Shown here: positions 1 to 10,777 of the stretch, one piece after another
How the letters are laid out: each line of letters begins with the position of its first letter
Position numbering within the stretch: the first letter of the stretch is position 1
DNA from: Oppiella nova
Lineage: Eukaryota > Arthropoda > Arachnida > Sarcoptiformes > Oppiidae
DNA: 20,368 nucleotides
Assembly: GCA_905397405.1 (NCBI GenBank)
Contig: CAJPVJ010000797.1
Location: 1 to 20,368, forward strand
Reading direction: 5' to 3'
Made by a program: the position numbers and the translations under genes
Notes under the pieces: generated by a model
Told to the model about the DNA's origin: nothing
The model's input: the letters and a program-made list of their open reading frames with translations, nothing else
The model's database searches: none

Positions 1-2226
1 GCAGTTCAATCCAGTATATACTCCATTCACTATACAATTAATACCAAATTATCTCCTAACTGCTATACAAATTGATACTCATATACTAAAACACTTGTTT
101 AGTAGTTAGAAAATATAGTTGTGGTCATCAGCACTAATGATAACAATTGATTGAATGAATGCCTATGTATTAAATGTATTCACTTATGAATGTTTGTATG
201 TTTTGCCGAAATTGTTGGTCAATAGAGTTCTACAAATAAAATTCAAAGAGATGTGAAATCGGAGACAAAACTTATAAGTCTTATACCATAAGATCAAAAA
301 TAGACGATTCCTTTCGGATTATTGGTGTACTTTATTTTATTGTATTGTATTACTATTGGAGTAAATATTGATAATATGAAAGACGTATGAAACACGTTTG
401 GGTCCAATATTGGATTATTGGGCGAGTGGTGAGCCCATCAGCTCAGGGACTATCTGCTGACATACAATGCATTCAATTACAGAGACATACAGTTCCCTAC
501 GAGTGCCTCAACATTGAGCTCATATGAAGCAGAGCTCGAATTTATCTCAAAGTATGCATGAGTTGAATGCTTTCACAATACATATGATTTCATCTAAGAT
601 TCACTAAATTTGATTCACAACCGAAACACTCATATCTATATCACAGACAGAATAACGCAAATTCATACGACAAACACATTTCAAACTAAATAATAATAAA
701 GAAATCACTTTTTCCCGAAACTTATTCTTTAGAAAATGATTAAATTTAAAATTCTAACCAAAAGTGTCATAAATGTCAACAAATCTCAATTGAGGCCTAA
801 ATGCATGAGAAATCACTTATTTTTCATATACTGTACTCCTATTCTGAGTATTGATTTAATTTTCAAAGAGTTGGAGAACTGAAGCACTCGTAAGACTGCA
901 CTGTATTTGTGATGAATTGTTAATATAAATCATATATAACTTATGCATTGAATGCAAAGCGTTGGACCAAAAAAATGTGAACAAAACCGCTGAACAAAGG
1001 AACTAAACACTATATCCCTGAGCAAAATGTCTGTCCCAAAGGCTAATTTTAGATGCGAACACATTTTCATGTTTTCACCATTCAATTCATGAATAATTGA
1101 ATGCTGGGATTATTTTTCAAAATTCAACACTAAATATATTGCAAACAGAGAATTGCTTTATTTGAATCCGAAGTGAAAAGTGAACAAAAAAATATTCGCA
1201 TAAAAATGTTTGTTTGCTATGATATGGAAGTGGGGTTTCATATCATTGATTGCAGTGATCCGGTGCTCAATATATTATTCTAATGCAATTGTGGCATCAC
1301 TTCGGTGTTAATACCGACAAACCGATGCAAGTTATAAGAAAATTCTCCACACTTTCAGTTTATATTTAAAGAATATTCCTGAAAATTCTCTCAAAATATT
1401 TATTATACAAAAAGAGAGAGAAATTCTACTGAATTTAACAGCAAGTAAGCAGTGAATTAGTTGTGACACTACTATCTGGAGGCAATCGCTAACAAACAAT
1501 TCTCGGCACAAAAATTATTTGCTTTTAACGGAGAGTACTTTTGGTTTTATTTCTATAAACTTATGCTTCAGATTTTATTTAATATTCCAAATGTCATACT
1601 TTGAAAGAATTTCAAAATGAATATTTGATTTTAATAAAAAAAAATAGTAAAAGTCATAAATGTTTGAAACGATTCATTAATTTTTTAAAGGCATTAAATT
1701 TTGAAGAGTGGGTCAAATTAATTCATTGAAAAAATCACAATCTATTGTTGGTTTGTGTTGATATGTCATTGACATCAAAAGCCATAATAGTTCACAGCTT
1801 TTGTAATTATAAGTTATGCTAATCTTTGGTTGAAAACATTTTTTAAAAGATTGCTCTTAAAGAGAGCTCAGGAACTATGGCTCACATGAATGTTAGGCAC
1901 AGAATAATTAGGCCCTCGAATGGGAACATATGCGCTCCGGTGCTCTCACTGAACAACACATTAAAAAGGCATCAAATTATGATTGTATAGACTGTGACAT
2001 AAGGATGAGTCGCAATCCCTATGCAATGCATTAATCAATATATCACGAGAATAGAGAGCTTCACAAACACAAAGACTTTGTAATACTTCTTTTGTAAGGC
2101 ATTTCGCAGTACTTGTGCTCTCAAAACATTGCTTTATAGTAAAAATGTTAAACAGAGTTAAAAATAATTTAATGAATAAAACTAGAAAGCGATGCAATGC
2201 TGGTAATAATGACTTAAATTAGCCAA

Positions 2227-2229
<3 letters not shown>
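1..2229. other. AT-rich noncoding sequence
   Basis: No gene is supported. Two GC-richer islets stand out, at about 390-560 and 1860-2120. They share the near-identical 14-mer AGCTCAGG(G/A)ACTAT, at 440-453 and 1865-1878. The first also has a small GGGC/GCCC hairpin (420-436). Open frames here are under 60 codons on the + strand, and a 78-codon minus frame (1961-2197) has no protein-like character. Confidence 0.7.

Positions 2230-2259
<30 letters not shown>
2230..2259 (+). repeat. (GA)n microsatellite
   Basis: An uninterrupted GA run of about 30 nt in otherwise AT-rich sequence. GA repeats are binding sites for GAGA-type factors in arthropods; no promoter-like context is evident on either side. 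It is the first of four long GA/CT tracts that alternate in orientation. Confidence 0.97.
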
Positions 2260-2261
<2 letters not shown>

Positions 2262-4393
2262 TTTATTTAGGTAAACAAACTAAGAGTTGGCTCAACAAAA
2301 CTCTATTGTGTTGGCAATTGATTAGTCTTTTTTCGCACTTTTGCTGATAAGAGATGAAAGCTTTTGTCACTTTTTCCTATTATTATCTAAGCTTAACAAA
2401 AGTGTCCCAAATTTTATTATATTTCTAATTAACTTTTGAGATTATTTCGCTACATTTTCAATGAAAGCATCCCATTATAATCAATTGAATAATGTATTTA
2501 AACATTGATTAATCACTGCTAATGATTATATAAAATTAGTATTTTTCTGTAAAACTTGAAAATACGTCAGTTTATGAACAAAATATTAAAGTATTCACAA
2601 TTCTTTCTAAAGCAATGAATTTTTCATTTTATATGTCATCAGAGAAAGTGATAAACCAGAAAATGTTGTATAAGTTCTGAATTTTAAGTTAGTTTTGATA
2701 AATAGCAAGAAATGTCAGTTTTTAAAATGAAAACAAAAATACGGAATGAAGTATTGGTTTAAAGAAAATGCAAACCATTGAGAGACTGCACGACTCACTA
2801 CTAAACACTGGAATAAAAATCGAAATAATGGCAGAAAAGTGAGAGGAGGCAGAGATTGCAGACTTTGTGAACATTATATAACAAACTTATCAAATGCTTT
2901 AACTTAACTCTAATATTGAAAATCTGTTCAATAAGTCGATATACTTTACTAAAAGTATATACAGTATATGAGATAGTACACTTTATGTCTACATTTCTTG
3001 CTTTAAGATAGTTTTAATATTATTGTGCAGTTTAATGAAAATATAAAAACTGAATATTTAAATAAATATTTAGAATATTGTATTTGATAGAAGTGTAATT
3101 CACAAATTGTTTAATTATATCTTATATTCTGTGAGTCAAAATAAATAGTCATTTTGTTTTATTAGAAACATAAATCTGTGTTATTTATAAAGTATATCGT
3201 AAGTAGATGGTTTTTGATTGTCATCGTAACTAATCATTTAAAGAATTGTTGCTATAATTTGTGAGTAAATGTAGTGAATTGAAGCAAAACCCACCAATTG
3301 ATCGCTTGTTCGTTAGATTTTAACATCAATTAATAAAAGCGACAGTCAATGCAATGTTAGTCAAAATGTGAGACTTTTGAAAGCCGCCCATCCTCTTAAA
3401 ATTTGAATTCATCTATATCATGTAGACTACATGTATAAATATAGAGTGAGTTATGTTTCAGAAGTGTTATCTCTAATTATTTCTTTGTATGCTAGATTAA
3501 TTTTTGTAAAAATTATTTACCCTAGAAAAAATTTACAATTAGTTATTTATGGTTAATTTTAAATTATTGGCTAATTAATAACTAAATTAAAATAGCCAAT
3601 TGGTAATCTAATGCTGTAATATAGCAATAATAAGATCTATTAAAATAGATAGATAATATTGTTCTTTTAAAATTTAACATTTTAAAATTAACAATATAAG
3701 GAGTTTTCTACATTTTGTAATACACGATTCTTAATATATTATTTTGTAAAAAGTTTAAAATAATATTTGAAAATATTAGCAAAATATGAGAATAGCATAA
3801 TGCGAACTTCAGTAACAAAGAAATGTTTTGGAAATATGATTGTTATTTTGTTTTGTGAGCAATTGTAAGTCATAACAATGAAGTATAGATTATTTTTTAT
3901 CCAGGAATTGATGTTATAAGATGTTAAGTAGAATTCGTATAGAATATAGTGAGCAGTGGAAGGGAATGGTAGGGAAGTGGTGGTGGAGGAGACAATACTG
4001 TTCACAATATAGAATAGATGTTTATACGTTTAGAATAGGGCAGTGCTGTAGTACTGGATGTTTAACGCATATCCCAATAGAGAAGTGAGTGTTGGAAGCA
4101 ATTCAAAGTGACAGTTAGAGTACGAATATTTACAACTCTAACAAAATTGTTTGAATGTATTCTGTATGCCAGAGCACATATAGATTGAGCCTTTTTTACT
4201 AACTTAAGTGTTAGTGCACTCAATAAAACCACAAGATCTGCTTTGACTAAGTATTCTCACTGAAGTCAAAGCCGCCATCAAATTACAAAAGATTTTATTG
4301 GATCCGCAATTACTTGTATCTGAACTACATTTTAATGCAGTCTTTAATCCTCACTAAAACATTCACTAGAAATAGATGCCAACTCTTCTTCAC

Positions 4394-4395
<2 letters not shown>
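2260..4395. other. AT-rich noncoding sequence
   Basis: No gene is seen. A TATA-like string (TATAAATATA, 3434-3443) followed about 26 nt later by TTCAG (3457-3461) is compatible with a weak promoter on the + strand, but no open frame follows it. The rest is AT-rich, with short homopolymer runs and frequent stops on both strands. Confidence 0.65.

Positions 4396-4426
<31 letters not shown>
4396..4426 (+). repeat. (CT)n microsatellite
   Basis: An uninterrupted CT run of about 31 nt, so the GA strand is the minus strand, opposite to the tract at 2230. It is followed by a moderately GC-richer stretch to about 4620 with no recognisable coding content. Confidence 0.97.
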
Positions 4427-4429
<3 letters not shown>

Positions 4430-7232
4430 ATTGTTCCCAATGTCTCCTACCGTTCATACCGTGCTTTTCTCTCAATGCGATCATTGCTCTAAACTCATGA
4501 CTTAAAAGAATAGTCTGTTTTGTGCCCTTCTTTTCGCACAATCTCTCATAAAAGACACACAAAGACAGTGAACACAGACTTAGAATAAAAGGCAAAACGT
4601 TTACTCTTTGACTCATCTGATTGTGATTCTTATGCCTCGTCTCTAATTATCGTTACCCTCACGAGTCAGCCTTAAAAGTCAAACTCAGAGATTGAATAAA
4701 CAGTAAGAAACACTAAAATCAATTGAGACATCACTTTAATATTTTGACTAACACTGAGTTTACGTCAAATTATTATTTTTTAGATTATCCTTAGCTTTCT
4801 ATTCTTTTTTGCCTTTTTAATGAGATTTTTAAAGAAAGTTAAAATAAACTTATTTACAATGCAATAAATGTTTATATTTCAAGATAAAACAAACATTATG
4901 ATAGCTAAACTCAAATCCTAATGCACTAATCTTCTAATTAATTAAATAATTAGTTTAGAAATAATCTGTTATTTGTTGTCTAATAACAAAAGATTTAACT
5001 CTATCCAACACAAAATGTATAGAAAACATCAATTAATTTATTTATAATTTAAAAATAACAATAATACTAATGATCAGAAATTTAAATACTTTATTACTTG
5101 TGTCCAATTTTTCGTTAATAAATTAACACAAATTATTAAAACGACAATATATTTTTTATTCAAACAAAAAGATTTTTCTAACTACCGTATAATGTAATCA
5201 TTGCGCTCATACTGTACAGTCGATTACAAAAATATGACATACAAATGTTATATTTCATTTCATAAGTTAAATAAAGTTTTATCAATTTGAGTGCTATTCG
5301 TATAATTGGCTTAAATATGAAGTTAGCATTTGATTTGAAGCATTCGTTAGAATTCGTAATATATTGAGAAGAGCTTTAATTTAGAGAATTTGTGACTCAA
5401 TTCAGTTCTTCTGCACTCTATTAGCAAAGCGTAACAAGAATTCTGGTCACGAGAAGCGCCTCATATTATGCCCATTGCTTTGGCGTCTAATTGCAAATTA
5501 CGTGAGACTTATAAATGCCATTCTCTGCCAAATATGTTATTTAGAGCTCAATATTCAAACCAAAGCAGAGTTTTATTAATGATTCAATTCTAAAACAATA
5601 CAAAAGAGGATAACGATCTCTATATATATACAGCACACCATACGATACATACAATACATACCAACGCTTTCTCCACTCAATTGTACTCTTTTTCCCGTTT
5701 CTCTTTCCATTCGTTTTATATTTCGCTTATTTATTGTTATGAGACATAAACTCTAATCAAATGTTTTATTTACTATTTATTATAAATATATTAATTTATG
5801 TTTTCAAAGAATTACAATACATAGTACCGTATATTGTGTTATTACAATGAATTGATTCAAGAATGTATATTAATATTTCATTTAAAATATAAAATTTGAC
5901 TCTTTTTTAATTTAGTTGAATGTAGAATTACACAATTTTGGGCATTCATTTCATTTAAGTTAATAACAATTGTAATGCACTTCAAAATGAATACTAAAAA
6001 CAACTGAAATAAATTAAAATTCATATAAAATTCATATAATAATAATAATAGTATATTTTATTACATGAATAAGTCAAGAATATTGTGTAAAGAAACAAAA
6101 GTATTAAAAAGATTTAATGTTTAGAAATGCTGTGAACTTGTAATTGAATGCATGAAAAGAGGAAAATCTTGTTAGTATTAGAGTCAAAGAATTTTATATT
6201 GATTTTTATTAATAAGATTATCAGACATAGAGATAAAAGTTAAGACAAAATATATTCTTTTGCTCCTATTTTATCGATAATGTAATTCAATCTATTTGTT
6301 TTGGTTTCGATAATAACATTAAAGTCCTGAATATAACTGAATATAATTAATTAAATAAAAGAAATTATTGACACAAACAGTGAATTAAGTTTTTGCTAAT
6401 ATTTTCATTTGAGTTCTCAATCATTGTTTTATACATCGCTTCTCCTGACACTAAATTAATTTTCTGTCAATAATACTATTATATAATAACATGTATTGTA
6501 TTTCTAGTATCCCTTAGATAAGGTCAGACCTTTTGCTGATAATGTATTTCACGTCTGACACAAACTAATGATATTTTTGTTCACTTAATAAATGACATCT
6601 TTTTTTCTATATGTCTTTTGACAACTTTAGTCCTAAATAAACAATAATTTAATTCTTTTCATTACATTCCTATAATAATAAAAATTTTATAAAAGTATTA
6701 TACTCTTTATATTCTGGAGTCCAAATAAACATTAAGAAATGCACAATTTTTACATTTAACAATTACTTATTTTTGGAAATAATATTTTCTTAAAGTTTGT
6801 AATTCATTTATTTAAATGTTTTGATTGATTGCAATGACAATTGTGTTTCAATTATATGGTAATCAAATAGAGCTCTAATTCATGAGAACATCGTGTTGAG
6901 TGTTGGCTCACATATCACTGTTTGCTGACATTAGACTTGGAGTCACGCTATCTATCAAACTATCAAACCATTAATCGATCTCAAAGAACATCATTAAGGG
7001 AACCGTTCACAGACGTGACGCTATTATCCATTTAAAAGGTTTGCTTTACAACCATTATAATTGTTTGGATGCAAAACGAGTTCAAAATTGTATCACTTTT
7101 CGTATCGGAAGTAAAGCTCATTTAATATTGATTTTCGCCAAACTTCTTAAGAGTATTATTGGCTAACAATTTATTATTGCTTTGAATGAAACGGTACTTT
7201 GAATGAAAAAATTGTGAAAAGTGTTGACAGCG

Positions 7233-7234
<2 letters not shown>
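4427..7234. other. AT-rich noncoding sequence
   Basis: Apart from the exon-like island at 5425-5501, nothing coding is visible. A small TAA trinucleotide run lies at about 6037-6051. A GC-richer patch at 6870-7030 contains a duplicated CTATCAAAC (about 6949-6967) and ATCGAT-type sites, and could be regulatory. CCTCACGAGTCA at 4658-4669 recurs exactly at 7585-7596. Confidence 0.65.
5425..5501 (+). other. Exon-like segment, or enhancer-like island with a homeodomain-type palindrome
   Basis: A pyrimidine-rich acceptor-like run ends in ATTAG at 5424, and GTGAGA, a good donor, begins at 5502. The enclosed 77 nt are GC-richer than the flanks, and one frame is open through them (for example KRNKNSGHEKR) as part of a 63-codon stretch from 5385 to 5576 without a start codon. 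The same segment ends in TAATTGCAAATTA (5488-5500), a perfect inverted pair of homeodomain core sites. Either reading is tentative, and no protein family is recognised. Confidence 0.18.

Positions 7235-7284
<50 letters not shown>
7235..7284 (+). repeat. (GA)n microsatellite with one interruption
   Basis: The longest of the four tracts, about 50 nt, broken once by an AAAG at 7267-7270. The orientation is the same as at 2230. Such tracts are prone to length change and can form triplex (H-DNA) structures. Confidence 0.97.
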
Positions 7285-7565
7285 CTGAGACAATATTACA
7301 TAAAATTTTAAATTATTGATCTCTACCTGAAATGGGGTTATAATACGAATGCATTGATGTATTGATAAAGCAGTGACTCATCATTAATAATGAATGAATG
7401 AAAATCGGATTTTTTGATTAAGTTATAGAGTTGTGAAGTGATAGGAAGTACAGCTTCTATAGACTGCACTACAATCTAATACATAATAAGCTTTTCCATA
7501 AAGCTAACCAAAACTTTTCCCCGATTCAAAATCCATATAATCCATGCGATATGATAGCACAACAT

Positions 7566-7832
7566 AGCCGTCATTATTCTCGAGCCTCACGAGTCATAAA
7601 CCGTTGTATGGATCCAAAGACCCAAACTTTCATCAATACGAAAAACAACGGGATTTGGATGTTATGCCCGCAGATATGCTTATAGTTTATGCCATTATTT
7701 TCTGGCAAAACCGCACAACTTTGCCAAACAAACCAATCATTTGTTGAAAACAATAACATCGGAGATGAAGATGTCGTGCGATTGACATTAAGACGAGTCT
7801 CCATTCAATGGTTCAGTCAATTCAGTCAACAC
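7566..7832 (+). pseudogene. GC-richer island with a broken open frame, possible decayed coding segment (family unknown)
   Basis: The + strand is open from 7569 to a TGA at 7743-7745; its centre (about 7603-7742) has mixed, protein-like residues such as YGSKDPNF, DLDVMPADML and TLPNKPIIC. Directly at that stop another + frame continues (FVENNNIGDED, LTLRRVSIQW) to about 7832. A single frameshift would separate the halves. The minus strand also has an open 76-codon frame (7574-7804), so the coding strand is uncertain. I recognise no family. Base composition clearly differs from the flanks. A chance GC-richer stretch or conserved noncoding element remains possible. Confidence 0.2.
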
Positions 7833-10332
7833 TAAACAATACTTTACGATATTTTTATATTCAATAATAGGTTCACTATATTTGGGCTAAAAGTTAAGCC
7901 TCTTATATGAAATGAAACACTGTTTTTATAATCAAATATTCTTTTAAAAGTGAATTTGTGGCCAAAGACTAAAGGAAAGTACACACAAATGGCAGTTCAA
8001 TGTATGGTATAATTTAGTAATGCAGACAATACAGACATCCCATCGAAATATTATATTAAATTAGAAAGTCTTCCTAACATGACATTCACCGTAAAAGCAT
8101 TGAGTGATAACTTATATTACAAATAGTCTAATATTGACTGTACTGTACGTACTCTACCTCAAGGCTCGCAAAATGTGAACGTTTGCCCATTTCAGTGAAC
8201 AACAAGAATATAAGCAATGAATATGTCTTTAAAACTTATTTATCCGTATTGATACAATTTTGAAGTACTGGTTATTTGTAATGTGATATGTGGACAGTAT
8301 ACTAAAATAATAATTTCACTTTTGAGATCGAAATTAACCTGGCTCTGATTTACAATACAGTATAGGTTGTAATTGTAATACTGTACAATGAAGGTTTCTA
8401 ATAGTATCAGTATGTGACAAAGAGTTTAATATTGATTGTTATACTATATGTAAGCAGCTAGTGTATTATTATGGATAATAAATATATAAGAAACAAATAA
8501 AATCCATTTTTGATATTTTAAGTCAATTATCGGTGTTTATTAATATATGGTTACTAAATAGCATACAGTACTGTACACAATAATCAAATAAAAACTAAAA
8601 AGCTAACTCATAAGAGTCAGGATTTTACTTAAAGTATAACTTACAAAGAGTAAAGTAATATAAAAACTTTATTCAATACTCTTAATGGAAACCTTTCTCT
8701 CAGTTGTTCCCATAAAAGCTTTTTTCAGTCATTTAAAATCATACATTCAAAAACTTTTCCCTTTAAAATTCACTTATTTTTACACAATATTCATGTTGTG
8801 AATAAAACTGAAAATATACTTTTAGAAAATATCCTCTTTTGACAAATTTGGCTGAAAACTCGACTTTTATTTTTTATGTATTTCTGATAAACTGATTCCT
8901 AACAAGTTGTTTGCGTTGAATTAAACTTATTTTTGAGTCCTATTTCTTCCTCAAAATAGATTGCATTCGCATTGAATTGTGGCTAAAAAACACGAATACG
9001 AGTGACACGTAAATCAATTTTCTAAACCAATGATTTGCGACCAGCGGTAAGACTTTGGATCAAATCTGGTTTTCCACAGCATTTCTTTCATATAAATTCA
9101 TTGCATTTACAATTGAGTTGACCCTCACATCTCTCCAACAAATTATTCAATTCTCCAAAACTCAAGCAAATTGTAAACTCTTTCAATAAATTTCAAATTT
9201 CAAAACAAATTAAATGTATATTACAAAATATATTAATATTTTTACCAAAAATCTAGTCATAAATCAGTATTTTTATACACCATTGCTTTATGCTGATATA
9301 TTTATACACAGTATGGTGACTGTACAGCAAGTAAGTTATGATCCATTTTCGGTTCATTTCTTTAAAAGAATTTTAAATTTTGCAATAAATACCAAATCAT
9401 AAAATCATTTATTAAAATTCGAGACATTTTTATTTAATTGGCAAGAATTTTAAGAAATATAAAAAAATATATAACATTTTAAGAATTTTAAAATCTTAAA
9501 TGTGTTTAAATATTATAAATCAAAAGATCATAAATGTTTTTTGAGTATAACTTATATCAGTAAATGAATACTTTATAAATAAGTTATATAATGTTTAATA
9601 CCATTAAAATTGATTGAAATAATGCTTTGATTTAATGGCTGTCTTTGAGATAAGGAAAGTTAATGTAATCAAAGAATTGAATGGAAAGGCTGTCAACAAT
9701 TGATTCATTTATCCTAACAAATAAAGTCATTGTATATAAAAGAATTGAAATCTAAAATTAAGAGACTTTAAGGGGCTTTGAGTTAAATTTGGAAAGAGTT
9801 TGTATTGATGTGAAGATAATGCTGGCCTTAAACTAAAATAAATTTCATTCATTAATTCTGTCAGTAGTCGGGAGTATATAAAACAAAATTCGTTCACAAG
9901 TTTAACACAAATTTATACGAAGTCTACCTTTGATAGAGTCATTCGTATTGACTTGTGTTACATGAGATCGATATGCAGTGCAGACCTTCTCTGCCATTAT
10001 TTCAAGTAATACTTCCAATGCTTTCGTCAATACTTCACACCAATTGTGCCAAAGAGTCGATATCTTTCATAGAAATACTCTTTAATACGCTTTGAGCTTA
10101 ACTTTTATATTATTCTAACTCTTGACTACTTTTATAAGTATTTTTATACTATTCAATAAATAGGCTTTAATCGCACCACAACTCTGAACTATGCTTTAGT
10201 ACTAATTTAAAACAAATCAAAAGTATTTAAAATTCATTTAAACAAAAATCAATAGACTGGACACATCTGTAGATAAAAGGAATGGAAAGTTATTTTTAAA
10301 ATGAACTTATAGTGAAAGTTATATTAAAATAT

Positions 10333-10334
<2 letters not shown>
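7833..10334. other. AT-rich noncoding sequence
   Basis: No gene is seen. Between 8141 and 8575 the heptamer TACAGTA or its complement TACTGTA occurs five times, including a perfect 12-bp palindrome TACAGTACTGTA (8564-8575). The TATA-like element at 9875 is listed separately. Confidence 0.65.
9875..9883 (+). promoter_or_regulatory. TATA-box-like sequence
   Basis: TATATAAAA within GGGAGTATATAAAAC is a strong TATA match preceded by a GC-richer shoulder. Candidate starts lie at 9895-9906 (TTCACA, TTAACA). The first ATG after that (9962) opens a 15-codon frame (M-R-S-I-C-S-A-D-L-L-C-H-Y-F-K) that could splice at GTAATA near 10005. TATA-like strings are frequent at this base composition, so this is weak. 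Confidence 0.2.

Positions 10335-10375
<41 letters not shown>
10335..10375 (+). repeat. (CT)n microsatellite
   Basis: An uninterrupted CT run of about 41 nt. It lies 60-100 nt upstream of a TCAGT initiator-like motif at 10434, the distance at which GAGA elements often sit from arthropod transcription starts. Confidence 0.97.
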
Positions 10376-10379
<4 letters not shown>

Positions 10380-10433
10380 ATATTGACAAAAGAAAAGAGA
10401 GAAGAATAGAGAAGAAATGGTACGACAGTGTGT

Positions 10434-10438
10434 TCAGT
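10434..10438 (+). promoter_or_regulatory. Candidate initiator (TCAGT) of a + strand transcript
   Basis: TCAGT matches the arthropod initiator consensus. It sits 59 nt after a 41-nt CT/GA tract and opens a stretch (to about 10620) that is clearly richer in G, C and CpG than its surroundings. No TATA box or DPE is evident. Two strong donor-like GTGAGT sequences (10483 and 10493) and a signal-peptide-like reading frame (10572) follow. TCAGT is short enough to occur by chance, so the case rests on this combination. Confidence 0.25.
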
Positions 10439-10571
10439 GTGTTTGGTGTTGGGCTGCCATTCACTCCATTCACTGATTCATTGTGAGTGCGAGTGAGTGG
10501 AGAGCGTGTGATGTGTTTGATGTGATCGTCAGTACTAAGAAGTGGTGACTTCTGTGCCGAATGCAAAAGTG

Positions 10572-10610
10572 ATGCGATTTGTGCTGTTGTTCGCACTATT
10601 AGTGATGGAG
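10572..10610 (+). CDS. Possible first coding exon of a secreted or membrane protein (signal-peptide-like), speculative
   Basis: Thirteen codons, M-R-F-V-L-L-F-A-L-L-V-M-E, have the shape of a signal-peptide n- and h-region: one arginine and then an unbroken hydrophobic run. They end at GAG|GTGTGA, a donor of the same type as DDX1 intron 3 uses. Without splicing the frame would stop at 10614-10616. The stretch lies in a GC-richer island about 135 nt after a TCAGT initiator candidate. One short upstream ATG frame (10561) stops at once. No downstream exon can be identified, so the gene could be a chance pattern or could continue through a long intron. Confidence 0.2.
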
Positions 10611-10763
10611 GTGTGAAATGGTGTTCCCCTTATATGAGTTAAGTCAGATGCAGCACATCATACACTGGGCGAGGCTTACATCGCATACAGACATCGCTTT
10701 CTTCTGTGTAAGCATTGATCGCAAGTATAAGAAACACAAGACATTAGTTCTGTACTGAATCTC

Positions 10764-10777
10764 ATCTCAAATGAGAT
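10764..10777. repeat. 14-bp inverted repeat in a CpG-containing island
   Basis: ATCTCA and TGAGAT flank a central AA. The surrounding 10640-10850 is one of the GC-richest noncoding stretches in the window and contains several CpGs (for example around 10790-10830). It may be a regulatory island downstream of the candidate start at 10434. Confidence 0.5.

Noticed and set aside
3434-3461. TATAAATATA followed by TTCAG as a core promoter.
   Set aside because: TATA-like strings are abundant here, the spacing is slightly short, and no open frame or GC-richer leader follows, so it is kept only as a remark.
4453-4465. TTCATACCGTGCT, identical over 13 nt to the 3' part of arthropod miR-276.
   Set aside because: The seed end (5' half) of miR-276 is missing, and the upstream side is a CT microsatellite, so no precursor hairpin can form; a 13-nt match is expected by chance.
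8154-8161. CTACCTCA, a perfect let-7 seed-match site.
   Set aside because: An 8-mer occurs by chance at this length of sequence, and no transcript or 3' UTR is identified here.
10324-10596. 90-codon minus-strand open frame ending in an Arg-Glu repeat.
   Set aside because: The Arg-Glu run is a direct translation of the CT/GA microsatellite, and the rest looks like random translation of the putative leader region.
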